From NCBI GenBank assembly GCA_012727915.1, contig JAAYGD010000037.1, positions 1 to 44,505 on the forward strand: 44,505 bases of DNA, read 5' to 3'. The stretch comes from Mycoplasmatota bacterium (lineage in GTDB: Bacteria > Bacillota_I > Bacilli_A > RF39 > UBA660). The notes under the pieces were generated by a model. It searched no databases, was not told the DNA's origin, and saw only the letters and a list, made by a program, of their open reading frames with translations. Below, in pieces: positions 8,576 through 14,919 of this stretch. A program made the translations under genes and the position numbers. The stretch's first letter is position 1. Each line of letters starts with the position of its first letter.

Positions 8576-9824
8576 ATTCCTTATTATTTTCTTTTAAGAA
8601 ATCTATTACTTTTTTAACTAATAAATCATGTTTCAAATAATCTTTACCACCCATAGCTTTTTCTACTTCTTCAGTAGACATTTGATATATTTTTGACATT
8701 TCTTCTAATTCTTTATCAACTTCTTTATCAGTTACTTTAATGTCTTCTAATTTAATTATTTCTTCTATTACTAATCTATATTTAACACTCTTTTCTGCTT
8801 CTTTTCCTAATTGCTTTCTTAAATCTTCCTCATTCATTTTAGTAAATTCTAAATATTGTTGTAAAGTAATACCTTGCATTTTTAATCTTTCTTCATAATT
8901 AGCAATCATTCTATCTATTTCTTGATTGATTAATTCTTCTGGAATATCTACTGTAACATTCTTATTAATTTCATCTAAAATTGAATCCACTAATTTATTA
9001 TCAGCATCCATTTCTTTCTTTTCAGTTAGATTTTCTTTTACCTTTTTATTTAAATCTTCTTCTGTTTTAACATTTTCCATTGCTAAATCTAAAATAAAAT
9101 CTTCATTTAATTCAGGTATTTGTTTGTTCTTAACTTCATGAATATTAACTTTAAATACAACTTCTTTGCCCTTTAAATTTTCAGCAGGATAATCTTCTGG
9201 AAATGTTACTTTAATATCTTTTTTATCATCAGTTTTTAAACCCACTAATTGTTCTTCAAATCCAGGAATAAAAGTTTTACTTCCTATTTCAAGAGGGAAA
9301 TTTTCTCCTTTTCCTCCTTCAAATGGTTTATCATCTTTAAAACCTTCAAAATCAATTACAACAGTATCTCCTAATTCAATTGTGCCTTCTTTAATTACTA
9401 TTTCTGCATATTGTTTTCTTAAATTTTCGATTTCTTCTTTCACTTCTTCTTTTGAAACTGATACTTTATCTTTTTTAACCTTTAACCCTTTATATTTTTT
9501 AATATTAATTTCTGGTGATTCAGTTACTGTAAAAGTTAACTCTAATCCTTTTTCATCTATTTTTTTAATATCTACTTTAGGTTGAACAATTGGCTTTAAA
9601 CCACTCTTTTCAACTTCTTCATAAGCATTTGGGATAGCGTCATTAACTGCATCCATATATAAAGATTCTATTCCATACTTTTTAATATAAATATCTCTAG
9701 GAATTTTTCCTTCTCTAAAACCATCTACTTTTTTTCCTTTAACATTTTTTTCAAAAGATTTAGTTAATAAATCTTCCCATTTTTTTCCTTCTATTTTAAC
9801 CGCTATTTCATGTACGTTTTTCAT
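8574..9824 (-). CDS. tig: Trigger factor (ribosome-bound chaperone)
   Basis: 416 residues, close to the normal 430. The N-domain (1-110) carries the ribosome-binding signature as GFREGKIP (about 36-43). The FKBP-like prolyl isomerase domain lies around 150-235 (GDTVVIDFEGF, PGFEEQLVG, FPEDYPAENLKGKEV). The rest is the helical C-terminal chaperone arm. It binds nascent chains at the ribosome exit tunnel. It lies between greA and lon; a small inverted repeat separates it from greA, and a terminator separates it from lon. The ribosome site is GAGGAGG. Confidence 0.96.
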   Translation of the reverse strand: MKNVHEIAVKIEGKKWEDLLTKSFEKNVKGKKVDGFREGKIPRDIYIKKYGIESLYMDAVNDAIPNAYEEVEKSGLKPIVQPKVDIKKIDEKGLELTFTVTESPEINIKKYKGLKVKKDKVSVSKEEVKEEIENLRKQYAEIVIKEGTIELGDTVVIDFEGFKDDKPFEGGKGENFPLEIGSKTFIPGFEEQLVGLKTDDKKDIKVTFPEDYPAENLKGKEVVFKVNIHEVKNKQIPELNEDFILDLAMENVKTEEDLNKKVKENLTEKKEMDADNKLVDSILDEINKNVTVDIPEELINQEIDRMIANYEERLKMQGITLQQYLEFTKMNEEDLRKQLGKEAEKSVKYRLVIEEIIKLEDIKVTDKEVDKELEEMSKIYQMSTEEVEKAMGGKDYLKHDLLVKKVIDFLKENNKE

Positions 9825-9847
9825 TTTTCCTCCTCTATAATGAAAAG

Positions 9848-9867
9848 ACTATTATAAATATAATAGT
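9848..9867 (-). other. Hairpin between greA and tig
   Basis: Perfect 9-bp inverted repeat ACTATTATA-AA-TATAATAGT touching the greA stop. Only CTTTTC follows on the minus strand, so it may be a weak or partial terminator that lowers tig readthrough, or an mRNA 3' stabiliser. Confidence 0.4.
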
Positions 9868-10337
9868 TACTTAACTTCCAATATTTCTATATCATATTTT
9901 CCATTAGGACTTTCTACTGTTGCTACCATTCCAGCTTTCTTTCCTAATATAGCTTTTGCAATAGGTGATTCATTTGATATTTTGTTTTCAAAAGGATCCG
10001 CTTCTATAGAACCCACTATTTTATAAGTATCCACATCTTCATCTTCTATATATCTAATTTCAACTGTAGAACCTATTCTAACCTTATCTGTAGACTTTTC
10101 TTCAATTATAGTAGCATTACCCACCATAAATTCTAATTCTTTTATTCTAGACTCTAAAAAGCCTTGTTCCTCTCTTGCAGCATGATACTCAGCATTTTCA
10201 GATAAGTCACCTAATTCTTTAGCTTCTTTAATTGATTTAATTACTTCAGGTCTTTTATCTAATTTTAAAACATTAAGTTCTTCCTTAAGTTCTTCCAATC
10301 CTTCTTTTGTTAAATAAATTTCTCTTTTTCCTGCCAT
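9867..10337 (-). CDS. greA: Transcription elongation factor GreA
   Basis: 156 residues (family about 157). The N-terminal coiled coil (about 1-75) carries LTKEGLEELKEEL and the conserved acidic tip segment ELGDLSENAEYHAAREEQ. The C-terminal FKBP-like domain ends SPIAKAILGKKAGMVATV. GreA rescues backtracked RNA polymerase by stimulating transcript cleavage. It has its own promoter at 10371-10399, although in Bacilli it commonly follows the trhP (yrrN/yrrO) genes as it does here. A GGAGAG ribosome site precedes the ATG. Confidence 0.97.
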   Translation of the reverse strand: MAGKREIYLTKEGLEELKEELNVLKLDKRPEVIKSIKEAKELGDLSENAEYHAAREEQGFLESRIKELEFMVGNATIIEEKSTDKVRIGSTVEIRYIEDEDVDTYKIVGSIEADPFENKISNESPIAKAILGKKAGMVATVESPNGKYDIEILEVK

Positions 10338-10370
10338 TTTTAATGCACTCTCCGTTCCTAATTCTTATAC

Positions 10371-10399
10371 ATATTACTATTAATTATTATTATTGTCAA
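10371..10399 (-). promoter_or_regulatory. Promoter of greA
   Basis: Minus strand: consensus -35 TTGACA, 17-base spacer, -10 TAATAT, between the stop of trhP2 and greA. Confidence 0.6.
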
Positions 10400-10401
10400 T
10401 A

Positions 10402-11595
10402 TCAAAACTTAACTCTCATTATATCATTTTTATATACTTTTTTATCACATTTTATTTTTATTACTTGCAATGGATGATTTGCCATATCTATAAAGGTTTC
10501 ATCTTCTTTTATATATTCTATTTTTAAATCAAATCTTTTAGTTTTTGGCCCAAAAATAGTTACTATATCTCCAACCTTAAAATAGTTTCTTTGTTCAAGT
10601 TTAATCTCAATACCATCATAGTCTAATACTATCGCAAGAAAATCTTTATTTGATTGCTCATTTCTTCCTAAATAATATTGTCCTTCTACTCCTGGTTTTG
10701 ATTTAAAATATTGTGGAATAGCTTCTCTATTAGCACACCTATATAATTCATATTCCTCTTCATCAATATTTTCATCACTTTTTCCTTCAAAATAATCATC
10801 TATAATTTTTCTATATATATTTAATACAGTTGCTATATAATATACAGATCTCATTCTTCCTTCTATTTTAAAAGATGAAACTCCTATATCTATTAATTCT
10901 TTAATGTGCTTTACCATAGATAAATCTTTTACTGCCATTGAAAATTCTTCTTTAAATTCTAATTTATTTTTAAATTTATCAAATAACTCAAAATTCCATC
11001 TACAGATTTGACTACAACCACCTCTATTTGAATCTCTATTTGTCAAATAATTAGATAATACACATCTACCACTATAAGCTACACACATCGCTCCATGAAT
11101 AAACGTTTCTAATTCTATGCTACTCTCTTTTTTTATTCTTATCATATCTTCTTTTGAAGTTTCACGAGCAAGTACTATTCTACTAATACCCTCACTTTCC
11201 CAAAACTTAAAAGCTTCATGATTAAGAGTGTTTTGTTGAGTACTAAGGTGTATTTCAATATCTAATTTTAATTCTTTTATTATATCAATAATTATTGGAT
11301 CAGATATTATTACAGCATCAACTTTAGCATTATTTAATTCAATTAAATATTCTTTTAAATTAATTAAATCTTCATTATGAAATATAATATTTACTGTAAC
11401 ATATATCTTTTTATTATATGAATGAACATATTCTGATGCTTCTTTTATTTCTTCTATAGATAAGTTTTTAGCATTTGCTCTTAAACTATATTCTCTTCCT
11501 CCTAAATAAACTGCATCAGCACCATATAATATTGCCCACTTAACTTTTTCCAAATCACCTGCAGGCGCAAGTAATTCCGGCTTTTTCTTATTCAT
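10402..11595 (-). CDS. trhP2: U32 family protein TrhP2 (YrrO-like), tRNA U34 hydroxylation
   Basis: 397 residues. It starts with the U32 barrel (ELLAPAGDLEKVKWAILYGADAVYLGG) and carries the U32 signature ETFIHGAMCVAYSGRC. More cysteines follow (GGCSQIC), consistent with an Fe-S site, and there is a C-terminal beta domain. In B. subtilis YrrN and YrrO are needed for prephenate-dependent 5-hydroxyuridine at tRNA position 34; the old 'peptidase' name is not supported for this branch. Its ATG overlaps the end of trhP1 by 8 bases. It sits directly after trmR-trhP1, whose products act in the same modification route. Confidence 0.9.
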   Translation of the reverse strand: MNKKKPELLAPAGDLEKVKWAILYGADAVYLGGREYSLRANAKNLSIEEIKEASEYVHSYNKKIYVTVNIIFHNEDLINLKEYLIELNNAKVDAVIISDPIIIDIIKELKLDIEIHLSTQQNTLNHEAFKFWESEGISRIVLARETSKEDMIRIKKESSIELETFIHGAMCVAYSGRCVLSNYLTNRDSNRGGCSQICRWNFELFDKFKNKLEFKEEFSMAVKDLSMVKHIKELIDIGVSSFKIEGRMRSVYYIATVLNIYRKIIDDYFEGKSDENIDEEEYELYRCANREAIPQYFKSKPGVEGQYYLGRNEQSNKDFLAIVLDYDGIEIKLEQRNYFKVGDIVTIFGPKTKRFDLKIEYIKEDETFIDMANHPLQVIKIKCDKKVYKNDIMRVKF

Positions 11596-12424
11596 TTTTC
11601 ACCTTATAAATAGTTTCCTTATATAGAAAACCTTTATTATTACTTTTTCTTATAATATTTCCATTTAAAGCTTCTATATAACTATCTACAACAATATTAA
11701 ATTTATCCTCCAAATGATTTAAACCATTTAGAATTAAATAATCTATATTATTTTCTTTTAATACTTTTACTTCTTCTATACCATCAATTAAATCTTCTAA
11801 TATATAAGTATTATCATTATTTTCATAAATAGTATAATACTTATCTCTTTCTTTTTCATATAAATAATATACATCATCTTTCTTATTTGAATTCATATAT
11901 TTAAAATAATTAGTAAGTAATTCTCTTGAAGATTCAAACATAGGTAAATATCCATATATATATACAAAAATAGGTAAAGAAGTATTTCTTTTAATATTTA
12001 TATAATCATCCAACATTAACTCAGTACTTAATATTGAACCTTTTACTCCTTTTTTGTACCAATAATTACATGTTTCATAATTAGTTCCTAAATGAAGTTG
12101 ATTCCATATTAAATTTATATTATATTCTTTAACAATATTTAATAAACCTATATCATCATAAATAATACCTTTAATATTTAATTTACTTAAATTTTCTATT
12201 ATTGGTTTTAATTTATCTATATCTTCAACAAACAAGGGTTTATTAATCGATATATATATTTCCTTATCTGTTAATTTAATTATTTCCTTTATTTCATCAA
12301 TATTTATATCATAACTAGTAAAAACACTATAACCTTTTAAACCTATTATAAAACCATCAATATTTCTTTTATTTAAATTAATAAAATTATCTTTATTAAT
12401 TGGTATTACTAGTAATTTACTCAT
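11588..12424 (-). CDS. trhP1: U32 family protein TrhP1 (YrrN-like)
   Basis: 278 residues. The ATG at 12424 is chosen because it gives the N-terminal barrel strand (MSKLLVIPINKDNF) and overlaps the trmR stop as ATGAGTAA; the longer frame to 12505 would read through trmR. There is no clear ribosome site, so translational coupling is likely. It shows the YrrN-type motif YGYLPMFESSR..LTNYF in place of the cysteine-rich U32 signature of TrhP2. It probably forms a complex with TrhP2 for ho5U34 synthesis. The protein is a little shorter than B. subtilis YrrN (about 309). Confidence 0.85.
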   Translation of the reverse strand: MSKLLVIPINKDNFINLNKRNIDGFIIGLKGYSVFTSYDINIDEIKEIIKLTDKEIYISINKPLFVEDIDKLKPIIENLSKLNIKGIIYDDIGLLNIVKEYNINLIWNQLHLGTNYETCNYWYKKGVKGSILSTELMLDDYINIKRNTSLPIFVYIYGYLPMFESSRELLTNYFKYMNSNKKDDVYYLYEKERDKYYTIYENNDNTYILEDLIDGIEEVKVLKENNIDYLILNGLNHLEDKFNIVVDSYIEALNGNIIRKSNNKGFLYKETIYKVKNE

Positions 12425-13004
12425 TTTTTCTAGTGGATACTGACAATCCATCTCCAACTTTATAAAACTTAGTAATAAAACCATCATGACCTTTAATAAA
12501 TTCAATATAATCTTTAATTTTATCCACCAATTTTCTTAAGTTCTTCTTTTCTATTTTTTCTTTAGATTCTACTAACCCATGAAATGAAATATTATCAGAA
12601 ATGATAGTTCCATTCCTATTTAATTTATTACAATATTTTTCAAAATAATTCTTATATTGACCTTTTGCTGCATCTATAAATATTAAATCAAATTTACCAT
12701 CTATATCAATATTTAAAGCATCCGCAAGTAATAAAGTAATTCTATCTTCTAAATGAAATGTCTTAATATTTTTTAAAGCTTCTAAATATCTATAATCATC
12801 TTTTTCAATAGTAGTAATACTAATACCCTCATCAACAAGTGCCATATTTATAGCAGAATAACCTATAGCAGATCCAATTTCTAAAATAGTTTTAACATTA
12901 TTTTCTTTTATATATTTTTGAATAAACCTTAAACTTGATTTTTCAATTATTGGTATATTATATTCTTCAGCATACTTTTCTAATGCTTTCATCTCTTCAA
13001 TCAT
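12417..13004 (-). CDS. trmR: tRNA 5-hydroxyuridine methyltransferase TrmR (YrrM-like)
   Basis: 195 residues. It is a class I SAM methyltransferase of the caffeoyl-CoA O-methyltransferase-like fold: SAM loop LEIGSAIGYSAI (about 41-52), TTIEKDD acidic strand end, FDLIFIDAAKGQYKNYFE and ISDNISFHG. In B. subtilis TrmR methylates ho5U34 to 5-methoxyuridine. Here it lies directly upstream of trhP1 and trhP2, which make its substrate, so the three-step wobble pathway is encoded as one block. An AAGGGAG site precedes the ATG at 13004. Confidence 0.9.
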   Translation of the reverse strand: MIEEMKALEKYAEEYNIPIIEKSSLRFIQKYIKENNVKTILEIGSAIGYSAINMALVDEGISITTIEKDDYRYLEALKNIKTFHLEDRITLLLADALNIDIDGKFDLIFIDAAKGQYKNYFEKYCNKLNRNGTIISDNISFHGLVESKEKIEKKNLRKLVDKIKDYIEFIKGHDGFITKFYKVGDGLSVSTRKNE

Positions 13005-13024
13005 ATATCTCCCTTTGATTTATT

Positions 13025-13045
13025 AAGACGAGTATTACTCGTCTT
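13025..13045 (-). other. Hairpin between yrzB and trmR
   Basis: AAGACGAG-TATTA-CTCGTCTT, 8-bp perfect stem including the last yrzB codons and stop. No T-run follows, so it is not a classical terminator; it could set the ratio of the operon halves by RNA processing or attenuation. Confidence 0.4.
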
Positions 13046-13289
13046 CTTTATTAAACTTATTAATTAGTTCTTCTAAAGTTTTCCATTCCCTTTCATCTTT
13101 AATTTGCATTAATTTACCACTTTTATCATATATAGCACCATATGCTTTTATATTTTTATCAGAATCTCTTATATAATCCGTATATACAATATACTCTTTA
13201 TTAGTCTCATCAGAATTCATTGTAAATAATACATCATACTCATTTATTTCTTTTTTTTTATTTTCAATCTTAATAGTAGTTTGATCCAT
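13035..13289 (-). CDS. yrzB: DUF1292 family protein (YrzB-like)
   Basis: 84 residues, acidic, small single-domain protein matching the DUF1292 pattern: F.M.SDETNKEYIVYTDYI in the first half, then YGAIYDKSGKLMQIKDEREW. Function is unknown, although the gene is nearly always next to ruvX in Bacilli, as here, where it overlaps the ruvX end by 20 bases. An AGGAG site inside ruvX serves its ATG at 13289. Confidence 0.85.
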   Translation of the reverse strand: MDQTTIKIENKKKEINEYDVLFTMNSDETNKEYIVYTDYIRDSDKNIKAYGAIYDKSGKLMQIKDEREWKTLEELINKFNKEDE

Positions 13290-13701
13290 TTTTTCTCCTA
13301 TCTAAATAACTTTGTAATATAAAAGAAGCTGCTACTTTATCTACTATTTTTTTTCTTTTTTTTCTACTCATATCTGCTTCTATTAAAATCTTAGTAGCTT
13401 CCCTAGTAGTTAATCTTTCATCTTCTAATACAATATTTAAATTCAAAAAATTTTCCAAATCTTGTTTAAAAAGCAATGTAGATTCAGCTCTTTCACCAAT
13501 TGTATCATTCATATTTATTGGATATCCTAATACAATTTCATCTACATTATTTTTTTCTATTATTTCTTTTACTTCATTAAATAAATCTTTATAGTCTTTT
13601 TCATATCTCAATGTTTTTAAAGATGTAGCAATAGTTTTGGTATTATCACTTATAGCAAGACCCAAAGTCTTAGTTCCAAAATCTAAACCTAATACTCTCA
13701 T
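13270..13701 (-). CDS. ruvX: RuvX/YqgF RNase H-fold nuclease
   Basis: 143 residues. RNase H-like motifs are clear: catalytic Asp in VLGLDFGTKTLGLAI (D7), EIVLGYPINMNDTIGERA, DERLTTREA and the late KIVDKVAASFILQSYL. Family members process the 5' end of pre-16S rRNA (Escherichia coli YqgF) and have been tested as Holliday-junction resolvases. The start overlaps the ireB stop as ATGA. It lies in the conserved order ireB-ruvX-yrzB. Confidence 0.93.
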   Translation of the reverse strand: MRVLGLDFGTKTLGLAISDNTKTIATSLKTLRYEKDYKDLFNEVKEIIEKNNVDEIVLGYPINMNDTIGERAESTLLFKQDLENFLNLNIVLEDERLTTREATKILIEADMSRKKRKKIVDKVAASFILQSYLDRRKNGSNYY

Positions 13702-13943
13702 TTATTTAAAAATTCTCTTAATATTAGTTCTACGATTCTATTTCTATCTAGTTTCATAATCTTTTTTCTTGAATTATTATGACTAGATATATATCCAGGA
13801 TCTCCGCTCATAAGATAACCAACTATTTGATTTATTGGATTATATCCAACTTCTTTTAAACTAGTTTCTACTTCCTTTAAAGTGTTTTCTATGATTGTAT
13901 CATCTAAACTATCTACATCAAATAATTTAGTATTTGAACTCAT
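13698..13943 (-). CDS. ireB: IreB family regulatory phosphoprotein (UPF0297, YrzL-like)
   Basis: 81 residues (family about 88). The ATG at 13943 has GGTGGTGA upstream; a longer frame to 14099 would run through a terminator. The family pattern is SSNTKLFDVD......TLKEVETSLKEVGYNPINQIVGYLMSGDPGYISSHN.SR..I..LDRN.IVELIL. In Enterococcus IreB is a substrate of the PASTA kinase IreK and affects cephalosporin resistance. The first gene of a six-gene unit, it has its own promoter at 13962-13990. Normally it directly follows alaS; here a three-gene module separates them. Confidence 0.9.
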   Translation of the reverse strand: MSSNTKLFDVDSLDDTIIENTLKEVETSLKEVGYNPINQIVGYLMSGDPGYISSHNNSRKKIMKLDRNRIVELILREFLNK

Positions 13944-13961
13944 ATAATCACCACCAAATAC

Positions 13962-13990
13962 ATAATAGCATTTTTTTAATTTTTTTTCAA
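13962..13990 (-). promoter_or_regulatory. Promoter of the ireB-ruvX-yrzB-trmR-trhP1-trhP2 unit
   Basis: Minus strand: -35 TTGAAA, 17-base spacer ending TGC, extended -10 TATTAT, ending about 19 bases before the ireB ATG. Confidence 0.72.
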
Positions 13991-13992
13991 TA

Positions 13993-14028
13993 TTCAAAAA
14001 AGATTCAATAAATTTAATCATTGAATCT
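13993..14028 (-). terminator. Terminator of the DUF134 module, overlapping the stop
   Basis: Stem AGATTCAAT/ATTGAATCT (14001-14028) with a 10-base loop, then TTTTTT on the minus strand. The last codons and stop of the DUF134 gene form the 5' arm. Confidence 0.85.
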
Positions 14029-14352
14029 TCTACAAATTCTTCTATTACAATTTCTTCCCATTTCCATAGAAGTACATAAATTGTAATTCCCACCTTCAAT
14101 TTTTAATGTTTTTCCATTTACTATAGAATCGCTTATCTTTTTTCTTGCAGATTCATATATTCCTTGAACCGTAGTTCTCGCAACATCCATAAATTTTGAT
14201 GCTTCTTCTTGCGATAAATTGTTATAATCTATTAATCTTATTACTTCATATTCCTCATATGTCATAATTACAACATCAATATTATTATTATTTCCAAAAA
14301 CATTAAATTTAGGACTAGAACATACTATTCTAGGTTTCACAGGTCTAGCCAT
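14014..14352 (-). CDS. DUF134 (UPF0251) helix-turn-helix DNA-binding protein
   Basis: 112 residues. Family pattern: MARPVKPRIVCSSPKFNVFG, then MTYEEYEVIRLIDYNNLSQEEASKFMDVARTTVQGIYESARKKISDSIVNGKTLKIEGG. The LSQEEAS..MDVARTTVQ part is a sigma-70 region 4-like HTH. Two or three Cys follow (NYNLCTS, NCNRRIC), suggesting metal or redox sensing. The target is unknown; it is the only regulator in its three-gene unit, and a 22-bp palindrome sits on that unit's promoter, so autoregulation is a reasonable inference. It starts 5 bases after the DUF5320 stop. Confidence 0.88.
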   Translation of the reverse strand: MARPVKPRIVCSSPKFNVFGNNNNIDVVIMTYEEYEVIRLIDYNNLSQEEASKFMDVARTTVQGIYESARKKISDSIVNGKTLKIEGGNYNLCTSMEMGRNCNRRICRRFND

Positions 14353-14357
14353 AATTA

Positions 14358-14549
14358 TTATCTACCTCTTCTGTTTTTTCTTCCTAGTCCGATTCTCAAA
14401 CCTAAACCAGGTCTTTTTAAAGGTGTTTCTTTTTTATTTTCAACAGTAGGATTATCAATGTTTTTTTCTACAGTTAGATTACAATTTCCTAAACCTCTTC
14501 CAGTTTTCGGACCTAATCCTTCGGGTCCCATTCCATCTCTTCTTGGCAT
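14358..14549 (-). CDS. Small DUF5320-type glycine/arginine-rich protein
   Basis: 63 residues. The ATG at 14549 has AAAGGAGTG upstream. The N-terminus MPRRDGMGPEGLGPKTGRGLG..N matches the DUF5320 signature (MP.GDGTGP.G.GPMTGRG.G.C). The C-terminus is basic (LGLRIGLGRKNRRGR). Such proteins are found beside DUF134 and NifX/NifB-like or Mrp-like genes in Clostridia; the biochemical role is unknown. Here its partners are a thioredoxin and DUF134. Confidence 0.8.
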   Translation of the reverse strand: MPRRDGMGPEGLGPKTGRGLGNCNLTVEKNIDNPTVENKKETPLKRPGLGLRIGLGRKNRRGR

Positions 14550-14565
14550 TTTGATCACTCCTTTC

Positions 14566-14835
14566 TTATAAATCTTTATATTTAGTAATAAGCTCAATCA
14601 ATTTATTTTTTGAATATTCACCGCTTATTCTAATTATCTCTTCTCCATTTTTGTTTAAAAATATAAATACTGGTAATATGTTGCTAACATTCCATTTATG
14701 TGCAATATCATTATTTTCATCATAATCAAAATATTCGTTTTTTAACCAAGGATTTTCTTCTTCTATCTCTTTCCATCTCGGTTTCATTATTAAACATCCT
14801 GGACACCATACTGCTCCAAATTTTAATACTTTCAT
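14566..14835 (-). CDS. Thioredoxin-like protein with CPGC motif
   Basis: 89 residues, a minimal thioredoxin fold: MKVLKFGAVWCPGCLIMKPRW with the redox pair C11/C14, then NEYFDYDENNDIAHKWNVSNILPVFIFLNKNGEE containing the cis-Pro loop (ILPVF). There is no signal peptide, so it is cytosolic. CPGC rather than CGPC implies a different redox potential from housekeeping thioredoxin. It is the first gene of the Trx-DUF5320-DUF134 unit, behind a promoter overlapped by a palindrome. An AGGAGG site precedes the ATG. Confidence 0.88.
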   Translation of the reverse strand: MKVLKFGAVWCPGCLIMKPRWKEIEEENPWLKNEYFDYDENNDIAHKWNVSNILPVFIFLNKNGEEIIRISGEYSKNKLIELITKYKDL

Positions 14836-14857
14836 AATACCTCCTCAATACATATAA

Positions 14858-14890
14858 AACATAACATAATTATTGACATATGTCAATAAT
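14858..14890 (-). promoter_or_regulatory. Promoter with overlapping 22-bp palindromic operator
   Basis: A perfect palindrome occupies 14869-14890 (ATTATTGACAT and its mirror). Its minus-strand copy supplies a consensus -35 TTGACA (14881-14886), followed 17 bases later by a weak -10 TATGTT (14858-14863). A repressor bound here would cover the -35. It controls the thioredoxin-DUF5320-DUF134 unit; the DUF134 protein is the obvious candidate ligand. Confidence 0.6.
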
Positions 14891-14919
14891 AAAAATAAAA
14901 GCACAAATTATGCTTTTAT
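14888..14919 (-). terminator. Terminator of alaS, overlapping its stop
   Basis: Stem ATAAAAGCA/TGCTTTTAT (14895-14919) with a 7-base loop, followed by TTTTATTATT on the minus strand. The last alaS codons and stop form the 5' arm. Confidence 0.8.

Noticed and set aside
10402-12424. Secreted collagenase-like peptidases (U32)
   Set aside because: No signal peptides, and the trmR-trhP1-trhP2 gene order matches the tRNA hydroxylation proteins of Bacillus.
13698-13701. Mycoplasma genetic code (UGA as Trp)
   Set aside because: UGA terminates several genes exactly where the next start overlaps (ireB/ruvX, 21192, 31798), and Trp positions use TGG.
13944-14099. Longer IreB start at 14099
   Set aside because: It would pass through the DUF134 terminator and the -35/-10 promoter. 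The ATG at 13943 has a good ribosome site and gives the family length.
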